Shown piece after piece: positions 9,387 to 17,264 of a stretch of DNA of 64,000 nt. The stretch is taken from positions 1 through 64,000 of the forward strand of contig NZ_JAGSYE010000005.1 in NCBI RefSeq assembly GCF_025685565.1, read 5' to 3'. Origin of the DNA: Granulicella aggregans (lineage in GTDB: Bacteria; Acidobacteriota; Terriglobia; Terriglobales; Acidobacteriaceae). The notes under the pieces are model-generated. The model was not told the origin of the DNA. It worked only from the letters and a program-made list of their open reading frames with translations, and did no database searches. Within the stretch, counting starts at the first letter, position 1. The number at the start of each line of letters is the position of its first letter. The position numbers and the translations under genes were made by a program.

Positions 9387-10687
9387 TGATTCTCCCCTCG
9401 CGGAGCTTGTCCGGCGTTGCTTGCGGTTGCGGTAGTCTCCTGTTGCGGGGCGACCCTGGCACCATCTTTGACCTTGTCGTTGCCTTCGGTGACGAGAACC
9501 TCGCCTGCATCGACCCCTTTGGTGATGACGATGTCCTGACCGATCTGAGGACCAAGCTGGACGGTATGCACGTGCGCCACATTGCCCGAGCCCACGATGT
9601 AGACCTGGTTCATTCCCTGCAGTTCGGAGACGGCGCGCTGCGGGATGACAACAGCATTCTGAAGCACCTGGGTCTGTGCGCTGATGCGGCCAAACTGGCC
9701 CGGCCGCAGCAGATTATTGCGGTTGGGGAACGCCGCTGCAAGGCGAATACTGCCAGTCTGTGAGCTCACCGACCGATCGACAAAGACGATTCGCCCAGAC
9801 TCCGGAAAAACCTGGTTGTTCGATAACGTGAGCTTGAGCGGAATGGAAGCGCCTGTATCCAGCAGGTCAGCGTGGCCGCTGGAACGGGCCCGAGCCGCGA
9901 GCGCGAGATACTCCTGCTCGCTGATGTAGAAGTAGGCCTTGATCGGATTGAGCTGCGAGACCGTTGTGAGTACGGAAGAGGTGCTTACCAGATTGCCGAC
10001 CTGAAGCGCGGCCTGTCCGGCGACGCCGTCGATGAGCGATCGCACTTTGGTGAAGCCCAGGTTGAGCTGCGCGGATTCGACTTGTGCCTGGGCGCTTGCA
10101 ATCGCGGCCTGGGCGCTGGCAACCGAGGCCTGATTCGACTGGAGCGTCTTGGTCTCGTTGTCCAGGGTGCTCTGGGCGATAGCATGAGCCTGAGCCAGTG
10201 GGGTGTCGCGCTGGACATTGATCTCAGCGAGCTGCACCTCAGCCTGGGCCTGTCCAAGCTGTCCCTTGGCTTGGTCCAATTGTCCCTGCGCCTGGTCGAG
10301 CGTGGCCTGGAACGGCCGAGGATCGATCTCAAAGAGGACCTGGTTCTTGTGGACCTCGCTGCCTTCGGTGTAGTCCTGCCGGATCAGGTAGCCGGATACT
10401 TGAGGCTGTATCTGCGCGTTCACATATCCGTCGGTAGTCGCCACCCAGTTGCCGATGATCGGGACCGACTCGGAGGCGGCAGCGGTCACTTGGACCGGAA
10501 GGGGCCCCTGAGGACCTCCGGCACCTGACGACGGTCCGGACGATTTGCAACCGCTAAGCAAGTACACGGGAGACAATGCCGCGAATAGACTTGCGATAAC
10601 GCAGAGTTTGCGAGGCGCAGTCTTCGAGACGTTTCGTAAAGGAGATGTGACACGGAGCGAGGAGGGCGTTTCTGAGGAAGAAGTCAA
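9383..10687 (-). CDS. RND efflux periplasmic adaptor (membrane fusion protein, AcrA-like)
   Basis: 434 residues from a TTG start at 10687, which I prefer because CAGGAG lies 7-8 nt upstream and the N-terminus becomes a normal lipoprotein signal ending in LLSGC. Longer in-frame starts (to 10960) would run through the divergent regulator. Domains in order: lipoyl half-motif (NAQIQPQVSGYLIRQDYTEG), a long Gln/Ala-rich coiled-coil hairpin, the second lipoyl half (LGFTKVRSLIDGVAGQAALQ), then the beta-barrel and membrane-proximal domains (NAVVIPQRAVSELQGMNQVY). First gene of the operon, overlapping the pump start by 4 bp. It bridges the inner-membrane pump and the outer-membrane channel. Confidence 0.92.
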   Translation of the reverse strand: MTSSSETPSSLRVTSPLRNVSKTAPRKLCVIASLFAALSPVYLLSGCKSSGPSSGAGGPQGPLPVQVTAAASESVPIIGNWVATTDGYVNAQIQPQVSGYLIRQDYTEGSEVHKNQVLFEIDPRPFQATLDQAQGQLDQAKGQLGQAQAEVQLAEINVQRDTPLAQAHAIAQSTLDNETKTLQSNQASVASAQAAIASAQAQVESAQLNLGFTKVRSLIDGVAGQAALQVGNLVSTSSVLTTVSQLNPIKAYFYISEQEYLALAARARSSGHADLLDTGASIPLKLTLSNNQVFPESGRIVFVDRSVSSQTGSIRLAAAFPNRNNLLRPGQFGRISAQTQVLQNAVVIPQRAVSELQGMNQVYIVGSGNVAHVHTVQLGPQIGQDIVITKGVDAGEVLVTEGNDKVKDGARVAPQQETTATASNAGQAPRGENQ

Positions 10688-10740
10688 GAAGAATCTCCTG
10701 AATTGCCGTGCCAGAACAGCGGCTCGGCGGTAAAATAGAA

Positions 10741-10762
10741 ACATACACGCATGTATATATGC
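10741..10762. promoter_or_regulatory. AcrR/TetR-like operator between the efflux operon and its regulator
   Basis: The short divergent region contains ACATACACGCATGTATATAT. Within it ATACA (10743-10747) and TGTAT (10752-10756) form an inverted repeat, and GCAT/ATGC (10749-10762) a second, overlapping one. As I remember it, the E. coli AcrR operator also has TACATACA and TGTATGTA half-sites, so the similarity is suggestive. The position fits repression of both the pump operon and the TetR gene. Confidence 0.55.
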
Positions 10763-11484
10763 TTGCGAACATCCAATCGGTGCAAAAAAAAATGAAAAAA
10801 CAAACCAATTCGCAATCCGACACCAGCCCTCGTCGCAAGCCAAATGAGGATGCAAAGCCTGCCCGTCGCCTGCGCCAAGGTGAGCGGACACAGGCGACCC
10901 GGACGGCACTGCTCGCCTCCGCGGAGCGAATTTTCGCGCGCGATGGCTTTGAGGCGGCACGGATCGAAGACATCGCGCTGGACGCTGGGCGCACTCGTGG
11001 AGCGTTCTACGCCAACTTCGACGGCAAGGCGGAGATATTCATCGCGCTGCGAAGTATTACGTTCCGGCGTGTCAGGTCCGAGGTAAGCGCCCTGCTCGCG
11101 AACGTTAGAGGGAAGAAAGCTCGTGAGAGACGAGTCGCTCTCTATCTCCTGGAACAGATCCACGATTCACAGAGTCTTCTGCTCCAACTCGAGTTCAAAT
11201 TGTTCGCCATCCGTCATCCGGAGATGCGGGCGGAAATGGCGAAGCGCCACCTCGATGCCCTGATGCCCGACGAGATGGAAGAGCTTCCAAGAGAGTTCAG
11301 TTTCGACGAAAGAGCCCCACTTGAGCAACCACGCAGGGGCCTTGCCATCGAGGCGCTGCTGGAGGGATTTGCCGTCAGCGCTCTCTTCAGTCCCGAGGTC
11401 ATGAATCGCGACGTTCTGGCGCAAACCATCCCACCCTTGGCGTCGATTCTCTTGAGTGACTGGTTGCGAGGTTCCCGTTCCTAG
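10759..11484 (+). CDS. TetR-family repressor of the RND efflux operon
   Basis: About 241 residues from the ATG at 10759 (or 230 from the ATG at 10792); neither start has a clear Shine-Dalgarno, and a GTG at 10708 would run through the operator. A basic N-terminal tail precedes a TetR_N helix-turn-helix: LASAERIFARDGFEAARIED, then AGRTRGAFYANFDGKAEIF. The rest is the ligand-binding helical domain, similar in style to AcrR/TtgR-type regulators. It is divergent from the efflux operon and separated from it only by the palindromic element at 10741-10762, which strongly suggests local autoregulation and pump control. The 3' end overlaps a decayed tolC gene on the other strand. Confidence 0.88.
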   Translation: MLANIQSVQKKMKKQTNSQSDTSPRRKPNEDAKPARRLRQGERTQATRTALLASAERIFARDGFEAARIEDIALDAGRTRGAFYANFDGKAEIFIALRSITFRRVRSEVSALLANVRGKKARERRVALYLLEQIHDSQSLLLQLEFKLFAIRHPEMRAEMAKRHLDALMPDEMEELPREFSFDERAPLEQPRRGLAIEALLEGFAVSALFSPEVMNRDVLAQTIPPLASILLSDWLRGSRS

Positions 11485-11877
11485 TCCGTTGCTGTGTCTG
11501 CATTTCGACAAGGCTGCGGTTGGCATCGATTTAGGCTTTGGTGCCCGCGTCCGTCTGATGCTTCGCCTGCTTGTCCGAGAACTCCGCGTATTTGACTGCG
11601 CCTCTTGAGAAGCGACCAGAGCCTGTGTAGCCAGTACGCGCAGGTAGGAGCCGCTCACTGCGACAACCACCATCTCGCGCGCATCGCGGCCGTTCAGCAA
11701 TGCCGCCTGACGCGACCGATCCGCCGAACGCAGGTTGTGAAGCGCAGTAAGGGTGAACTCCTCGGACAGGTTCGCCTCCGCGCTGTAGTAGTGATAGGGA
11801 CCCACTACTTTAGGCAGCACTGCGCCTCCGCCAAATACCCCGCTTCTCAGACCCTCCGTCTGCAGATCGGTCTTGGC
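11473..11877 (-). pseudogene. Decayed TolC-family outer-membrane protein fragment
   Basis: The minus strand from about 11877 reads KTDLQTEGLRSGVFGGGAVL and continues with VVGPYHYYSAEANLSEEFTL, LRSADRSRQAALL and AVSGSYLRVLATQALVAS. This is the pattern of acidobacterial TolC-like proteins between the signal peptide and the second helical hairpin. At about 11605 the frame shifts by one base, continuing as KYAEFSDKQAKHQTDAGTKA, then an in-frame TAA followed by IDANRSLVEMQTQQR. One frameshift plus one stop, and loss of both ends, show a pseudogene. Its 3' end runs into the end of the TetR gene. Confidence 0.7.
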
Positions 11878-11971
11878 ACCGCTCTCCGAAAGAGAGCGGC
11901 TTCAGGATCGCGGCTGCGATCGACACCTTTATGAGCGGCCAGTAAGGCGCCCTCCTGTTCATCTCATTGTC

Positions 11972-12943
11972 CTAAGAGACCTTCTTTCTGGATTCAAGTG
12001 TGGAAGTCGCCTTGACGACTCTCTTCGACACTCTGCTGGCAACCATACTGGTGATGTCGAGGCTTTCTCTGTCGATCCGGTTGTTACTGCTTGCACCCGC
12101 GGAAATGAGAGTGTGCTCAGAGCTGTCTGTGAGATCGATGTGGACTGAGAGCGACGTGTTTGCTGTCAAGAAGCCAACGGGGCCGGTTGAAGAACGCACA
12201 GCGCGATTGCCCTTCTTGAAGCCGGTGACTGTCAGCTTCAGCGTCATACCCGTGCATCCTGGACCCGAGTTGCGATCTCCTGCACGAACAAACGAGGTTG
12301 ACGGCGCTTCTTGGTGGAGCTTCGCAACGAGGTCCTCGTAGAGCAGTGCGCGATACTCGGCGGGCAACTGTACACCTGACACAGCGATGGGCTCCAAAAC
12401 GATGGCAGTGGGATTGGTCGCCTGCTTCTGGCACGGTGGCGTGAGGGCCCCGTCGGCAGTCATCAATCGAGAGGAGAGCTGACCTTTGAGACGTTCCGCG
12501 ACGTCTTTGGACGCTGCAAGAACCGTACCGTGATAACCGCCGTCTTCGTCACGGTATTCGATGGTGAGCAGATCGATGCTCTTCTGGGTGACTGCGCCCA
12601 ACGGAGGTGCCGCGAGTCGCAGGATCAAACCTGCTCCGCCGCCGGTCTCCACGCGTTCATCGCCGATGGAAATTGCTTCAATATGTGAGACCGGAATCTC
12701 AACATGGGAGCCGGCGCTTGTGAATCGGAGTGCTGTTTGGGAGAGACTGAGGTCGCCCTTCAAGTTTGATGTAGTACCCGAAAGGCCGGCGATATGGGTG
12801 ACCGGATATGTGGCAGTCTCCGTCGCATCCGCTATCTCCAATGGGGAGGTTTGTGTCGCCTGTGCGTGCGAATGCAACGAACCGACAGTGAGCGACAGAA
12901 GGGCAGTCAAGTACTGTAGACGATTCAAGGGAAATCCTTTCAT
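11972..12943 (-). CDS. Secreted protein of unknown function under TetR control
   Basis: 323 residues. A signal peptide is visible (LTALLSLTVGSLHSHAQA, cleavage about residue 29). Residues 30-150 form a beta-rich module with LSLSQTALRFTSAGSHVEIP followed by VSHIEAISIGDERVETGGG, which resembles small PH-like or membrane-binding folds but which I cannot name. The C-terminal part (from about residue 170) reads ALLYEDLVAKLHQEAPSTSF then TLKLTVTGFKKGNRAVRSST, the style of periplasmic DUF4410/GNA1162-like lipoproteins, without a lipobox here. It is divergent from a TetR gene with two identical palindromes between them, so expression is probably inducible. Function unknown. Confidence 0.75.
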   Translation of the reverse strand: MKGFPLNRLQYLTALLSLTVGSLHSHAQATQTSPLEIADATETATYPVTHIAGLSGTTSNLKGDLSLSQTALRFTSAGSHVEIPVSHIEAISIGDERVETGGGAGLILRLAAPPLGAVTQKSIDLLTIEYRDEDGGYHGTVLAASKDVAERLKGQLSSRLMTADGALTPPCQKQATNPTAIVLEPIAVSGVQLPAEYRALLYEDLVAKLHQEAPSTSFVRAGDRNSGPGCTGMTLKLTVTGFKKGNRAVRSSTGPVGFLTANTSLSVHIDLTDSSEHTLISAGASSNNRIDRESLDITSMVASRVSKRVVKATSTLESRKKVS

Positions 12944-13035
12944 GGCCGCTTCAGCGGCTTGTACGGTTGGCTGTGTGCGGAGTGCATCGCATGTACCGTA
13001 GCTGCGACGCGTGGTCGGAGATCAATTTGCGATAA

Positions 13036-13057
13036 ACGAACCGAAACGTTCGTTTCG
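13036..13057. promoter_or_regulatory. TetR operator, copy 1 (secreted-protein side)
   Basis: Contains the 16-mer CGAAACGTTCGTTTCG at 13042-13057: arms CGAAACG and CGTTTCG are exact inverted repeats around a 2-nt TT centre. A further ACGAAC/GTTCGT pair (13036-13041 with 13048-13053) overlaps it. It lies about 100 bp upstream of the secreted-protein start at 12943. Confidence 0.75.
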
Positions 13058-13194
13058 TATTGTTAAGAGTAGATTCGCGATCTGAAAGAAAGTTTCAGGG
13101 AAGCAGACAGCCTGAGCTGAATGAAGAGGAAAACGGGGCAAGCCGCGGTTCCATCTTTCGGTTATGGCAGGGCACGATGCGACCCCACTCGGTG

Positions 13195-13210
13195 CGAAAC
13201 GTTCGTTTCG
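13195..13210. promoter_or_regulatory. TetR operator, copy 2 (regulator side)
   Basis: A second, identical copy of CGAAACGTTCGTTTCG, 153 bp from the first and 61 bp before the TetR start. Two identical 16-bp palindromes in one divergent intergenic region are very unlikely by chance. One site per promoter fits control of both the secreted-protein gene and the TetR gene itself. Confidence 0.75.
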
Positions 13211-13270
13211 GCATGTAACAATGGATGCACAGCGTTAAAGAACATTGCAGGTATCGGTAGCTTGAAATCC

Positions 13271-13924
13271 ATGATGAAGAAGGCGGCCACAAAGACGACA
13301 ACGGAACGGTCGAAGACCGAGCTTCGTACGGAATTGCTCCTAGACCGACTGCTCGATGCAGCAACCCGGGTGTTTATGGAAAAGGGCTTCGATGCAACGA
13401 GCATGGGGGCAATTGCCAAACAGGCCCATGCCTCCACGGAGACGTTCTATCGCCACTTCCCGACTAAGGAAGAACTCTTTGAAAGGGTGCTGCTTCGCCG
13501 TACCGAGTTTCTCAAGGGAGAGCTAAACTCAGTTCTCCTGTCCGAGGACGTCCCGGAAAAAGCACTTACCGCTTTCGGTGAGCTCGGTCTGTCGCTTCTG
13601 CTTGCTCCTCAAGCGCTCTCCCTTCACCGTATCCTCGTGATGGAAAAGGGGCGTTTCCCACACATCGTCGCATCATTTCATTCCCAAGGTCCGCAACGAG
13701 TGCAGGCCGCTCTTGCGTCCTACCTTGCAGGGCAGGTGAAGAGGGGGAGATTGCGGAAGACGAATACCCATGTCGCCGCGCGCCAGTTCTTCGACCTTGT
13801 CATCCCGGAGTTCCACTTCGCTATGGAACTCCGCTCCACACCGGCTCCAACGAAGGCGGAGATGCGGCAGCGGGTGAAGGAGGCGATTGACTGCTTCTTG
13901 CATGGATATGGTTCAACTGGCTAG
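13271..13924 (+). CDS. TetR-family transcriptional regulator
   Basis: 217 residues from the ATG at 13271; a second ATG follows at once, and longer in-frame starts would read through operator copy 2. The N-terminal helix-turn-helix is clear: LLDAATRVFMEKGFDATSMG, then QAHASTETFYRHFPTKEELF. The C-terminal ligand domain (residues of about 95-210) resembles the TetR_C family seen in AefR/PsrA-like regulators (LLAPQALSLHRILVMEKGRF). It is transcribed away from the gene at 11972-12943, with twin palindromes between them. Inferred role: autoregulated repressor of that secreted protein. Confidence 0.88.
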   Translation: MMKKAATKTTTERSKTELRTELLLDRLLDAATRVFMEKGFDATSMGAIAKQAHASTETFYRHFPTKEELFERVLLRRTEFLKGELNSVLLSEDVPEKALTAFGELGLSLLLAPQALSLHRILVMEKGRFPHIVASFHSQGPQRVQAALASYLAGQVKRGRLRKTNTHVAARQFFDLVIPEFHFAMELRSTPAPTKAEMRQRVKEAIDCFLHGYGSTG

Positions 13925-14837
13925 TATCTGTTCTCTCGTTCCGCACAGCCCGAACAGTCCATTTTCTGAATTCTGATTCCCAGCGCTTTGTATGAAAAGC
14001 CTTTGTTTATGATCAGGTTCTACAAGTTCCTCGACCCTCGGTCATCGGCCGAGTGCAACCGTCTGCTTCTTAATGATGCGGGCTGGTGCCGATGAGCGGT
14101 GGGTGCCAGGGCGGGTACACCAGCATGAGCCTGCTTGAGCAGGTCGCGCTCAATTACTCGCATCCACTCCGGCAAGGCCGACAGACCTCTGCGCAGTCGT
14201 CCTGAATGGCCAACCCAGGATCGGGTCTTTGAGAATGGAGATGAGGCGCTTGTGCAGGTTCCGTGGTCGGACGAAAGCAAGTCGCGCAGCGAATGGAGCG
14301 CCTACAGAAAGCGCATCGCGGGGTCGCCGGCCCAGCCGAGGCGGCTCTGCGCGGCAGCTTGAAAATCAAGAGTAAGGTTGCGAAGGTTATGGGCCGCATG
14401 CGGCCATCGGTGAGTTCGCCGATCCGAGTTGGAACGGTGTCCGTGAGTCCGAGATCGTTGGCGGCTGTGAGGCGGTAAAGCACCACCGAACTTTGCCTTC
14501 GGGGGTCAGCACGTCGATCACGTCGCGTGGGCTGGGGTGGGTGGCCTTGCCCGTGATCCGGTTGTCCTCGGTGGCGTTGAAGCCACGAGCGATCCGTCGC
14601 GCCGATCGCCGTGGTCTCCCATGGATGACGGCGTATCCGCTCGGCCATCTCTCCGTCGGCAAAGATCCGTTCGCTGTTCGGTTTCAGCGGATCGTCAACC
14701 TGCAGTGTCGAGGCATTCACACGCTTGCTTGAACATTCGGAGCTCGATGCGGAAACAATAGGTTCTCTGAAGGGGTCGGCGGAACTCGCGTATGGGTCAC
14801 AGAACACCCAACCTGCTGTGAAGAGGTTGAGCTGACC

Positions 14838-15671
14838 GAAGCGCAGCTCCAGCGCCTGGCTATGAAACTCTTTCGCATTGTCGAGATGTATTGCGTCCGG
14901 CAGCCCTTCGACTGGCCAGGATTCGTCGGACTCGAGGCATGGACCGGATTTTGGGAGAACTGAGTGACTAATGGCGAGAGCTGTAGATGTGGCGCATGGC
15001 GGATCCATCGTCAGATAAAAGCCTGCAATCATACGGGTAGCGACATCGATCACTAGCGTCAGCCAAGGCCTCCCTATTGGCCGACGCTCCAGTTCGTCCA
15101 CGCGGATGACGTCGACGAGGGAGTGGTCAATCTGCCACAACTCGCGAGGCTTGGTTGGCCTCAGCCCACCTTTCACAGGCTTGAATCGATCCCGCGAGGC
15201 CTTGGATACTTCCCGAGCCCGCACGATTAGCGCTGGATCTACTTGCTTCACCCGAGCCCGAATCGCTTTGTATGAAGGGACTCAGCGGTTCGCAACCCGG
15301 CAGGACAGAGCTATTTGCCGGTAGAGATCAACGATTCGCAGCCGTTCTCTCTTCAAGTAGTAGCCGACGATTAGTTCCCCAATGAGGTTTTCTACATTAT
15401 CGTCGAGCCTGCGGACACCGGACGGTCGCCCCTCCTTCCTCGGCAGCAACTCGCTTGGCGCTGGATTCTTTCGGTATCGTGCGAGAAGGCGATACACCAT
15501 CGATGCGGAAAGGCCAAGTTCGCGGGCGACTGACGCTATCCGCGACTGACCGGCTCCATCGGCGAGAAGCTCCTCCATCGCCTTGGCTCGTCTGCTGGCG
15601 GTTTCCCAGTCTTTCGGGTACGCAGTCTCAAAGTCTGGTTTGGAGGCCCGACAATGGCTTGCAGATTCCAT
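14838..15671 (-). pseudogene. Broken Mu-type DDE transposase (TniA/TnsB-like)
   Basis: The 5' part, starting at 15671, encodes helix-turn-helix segments (SRIASVARELGLSASMVYRL) and LIGELIVGYYLKRERL. Near 15290 the frame shifts: LYRQIALSCRVAN ends, and VPSYKAIRARVKQVDP resumes in another frame. The catalytic core follows with the first aspartate in LWQIDHSLVDVI and the second in IHLDNAKEFHSQALEL. Beyond 14838 the expected region with the catalytic glutamate is unrecognisable. At least one frameshift plus loss of the third catalytic residue make it inactive. The arrangement (HTH, DDE core, multiple end repeats) matches TnsB/TniA rather than simple IS transposases. Confidence 0.65.
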
Positions 15672-15680
15672 GCACGATTG

Positions 15681-15730
15681 TTCTACAAGTTAGGGCATAT
15701 TTCTACCAGTTACGGCACTCTTCTACCAGT
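15681..15730. repeat. Three direct repeats with exact 20-bp period, probable transposase binding sites
   Basis: TTCTACAAGT at 15681, TTCTACCAGT at 15701 and TTCTACCAGT at 15721 are spaced exactly 20 bp apart, just outside the start of the broken TniA/TnsB-like gene. Multiple spaced end repeats are typical of Tn7- and Tn5053-type elements. Confidence 0.65.
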
Positions 15731-15823
15731 TTCTGGTATAGGCAAGTGCCCTAGAATGAGGAAGACGGTTCGCAGAGTTTCGGAATAACGACAAAATCGG
15801 TTCGCCCGACCACTACCGCCCGA

Positions 15824-17248
15824 TCACTCTGGCCGTTTGCACCAGAGCCGCCCAGAGAACCTTTGGAGCGAGCGGCACTTGATCCTAAAACTCAGCTTTG
15901 CATGTGTCTGCAAGCGTTCCGTTAATAAATAGCCTCCGCCTGTGAACAAGGGTGTGAGTAGGGGCGGTAACGCCGAAACCGGGAGGACGTAATAGAAGCC
16001 GAATCCTAAGACGCACCAGACCATCGCCGAGCGGTTGACGCCGTGCCAGTAGCTATAGCGGCCGGCGGGATCATAAAGTGCAGCGACATCGACCTGCATC
16101 CGCTCGATGAACACATAGTGGGCGATCAGGACGCCGGCAAGGGGAGCGAAGAGGTTTCCCAGCATCGTCGTGAAGGGAACAAGGCGAGTGAGCAATACCG
16201 GAAAGCCGGCTAGAACGGTGCTGACTATACCGACCAGAAGTGTATTCCAGAATCGACCGAGTCTCTCAAATACGTTACTTAGAGACAGCCCTCCTGTGTA
16301 GACGTTCAAGACGTTGATGGTGGTTTCATCAAGCGCAATCACGACAAGCAAAATCAGCAAAGTTCTCCAGTGAGGGTCTACTTCGGCAGCCAGCGAGAAT
16401 GGATTCGCTTCACGGCCCAACGAGGCCGCAGCGCCATAGGCACCGAGCGAAACGGAGAACGCTGTCGCCAGGAACGCGGCCAGCATGGTCCCCCACCACA
16501 TATCGGTGCGGCTGCGCGTATAACGGCAGAAGTCCGCCGCATCGGTGATCATGGTAAGCCATGCCGCAACTATATTGCCGAACCAGACGGCGCAGAGGGC
16601 ATAGTTCCAACCAGAGCGCGCATGAAACTGAAAGACGGAGGACGGCCGATAACTGTTTGCCTTCACATGCATCAGTAACCAGAAGAGATAAACGATGCCG
16701 CCAAGTTTGATCGGCATACCGAACCGTGACAGCATCTTCAGCCAGCTATACCCGAAGAGCGCAAGGATAACCTGCGTTGCAGCCAAGGACAGCCCAATCC
16801 ATACAAGCGAATATTGGCGTCCTGTCGTCTGACGCAACACAGCAGCGATGACCGAAGCGGCGATCACCGTCTGCACGGCGAACCAATAGGTTGACGCAAG
16901 GGTGCGCATTGTCGATGGCAGCCACTTGGCCCCGCGAATGCCAAAGACCATGCGGCAGGTGACCTGCCCGGTCAGTCCATAATCAACACCGACCGTCGCC
17001 ATGACGATGTATCCCACGAAGACGACGAGAATACCGATCGTGCAGGTCACTATGGTCGACCAGAACGATAGTCCTGAGACGACTGCAAGGCCACCGATCA
17101 GGATGGTCGACGGATTGATTAGGAAATTGCTGACGAGGAGGAAAAGATCAGGCCAGCGAACGGTCTTCAGCTTGATCGGGATCGGTTCGATCGAGAAGTG
17201 CTCCACCGCGGATGGTTCTGATCGGATTGCAGCCGGTTCGGCGATCAT
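15824..17248 (-). CDS. NCS1-family nucleobase/nucleoside permease, 3' end rewritten by an IS6 end
   Basis: 474 residues with about 12 hydrophobic helices. It belongs to the NCS1 (CodB/PucI/allantoin) symporter family: IEPIPIKLKTVRWPDLFLLV near the start, GLTGQVTCRMVFGIRGAKW in TM3, WLTMITDAADFCRYT in TM6. It would import purines, pyrimidines or hydantoins with Na+ or H+. The stop of the nucleoside hydrolase gene lies 16 bp upstream, so the two form an operon that would link uptake and cleavage. The last residues (RLWCK) are encoded by a solitary IS6 terminal repeat at 15836-15849, so the natural C-terminus has been replaced; all membrane helices seem retained. Confidence 0.88.
   Translation of the reverse strand: MIAEPAAIRSEPSAVEHFSIEPIPIKLKTVRWPDLFLLVSNFLINPSTILIGGLAVVSGLSFWSTIVTCTIGILVVFVGYIVMATVGVDYGLTGQVTCRMVFGIRGAKWLPSTMRTLASTYWFAVQTVIAASVIAAVLRQTTGRQYSLVWIGLSLAATQVILALFGYSWLKMLSRFGMPIKLGGIVYLFWLLMHVKANSYRPSSVFQFHARSGWNYALCAVWFGNIVAAWLTMITDAADFCRYTRSRTDMWWGTMLAAFLATAFSVSLGAYGAAASLGREANPFSLAAEVDPHWRTLLILLVVIALDETTINVLNVYTGGLSLSNVFERLGRFWNTLLVGIVSTVLAGFPVLLTRLVPFTTMLGNLFAPLAGVLIAHYVFIERMQVDVAALYDPAGRYSYWHGVNRSAMVWCVLGFGFYYVLPVSALPPLLTPLFTGGGYLLTERLQTHAKLSFRIKCRSLQRFSGRLWCKRPE
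15836..15849. repeat. Solitary IS6-family terminal inverted repeat
   Basis: TTTGCACCAGAGCC is identical to the right end (23982-23995) of the complete IS6-like element at 23160-23995. No matching left end or transposase lies beside it; the sequence on the element side now belongs to the Mu/Tn7-like wreckage. It encodes part of the permease C-terminus. Confidence 0.7.
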
Positions 17249-17264
17249 GATTGCGAACTCCCGC

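Larger units (their letters stand above)
14018..15730. mobile_element. Degenerate Mu/Tn7-like (TniA/TnsB type) transposon remnant
   Basis: This stretch carries a broken transposase (14838-15671), three 20-bp-spaced repeats at one side (15681-15730) and TTCTACAAGT again at 14018-14027, in the same rather than inverted orientation. Between 14028 and 14837 the minus strand shows short frames with fragments such as LTPEGKVRWCFT and AANDLGLTDTVP, but no intact gene that I can identify. Boundaries are approximate. Confidence 0.45.

Noticed and set aside
11879..11899. 8-bp stem with 5-nt loop (CCGCTCTC / GAGAGCGG) near the TolC remnant
   Set aside because: No T-run on either strand and no intact gene ends here, so it was not called a terminator.
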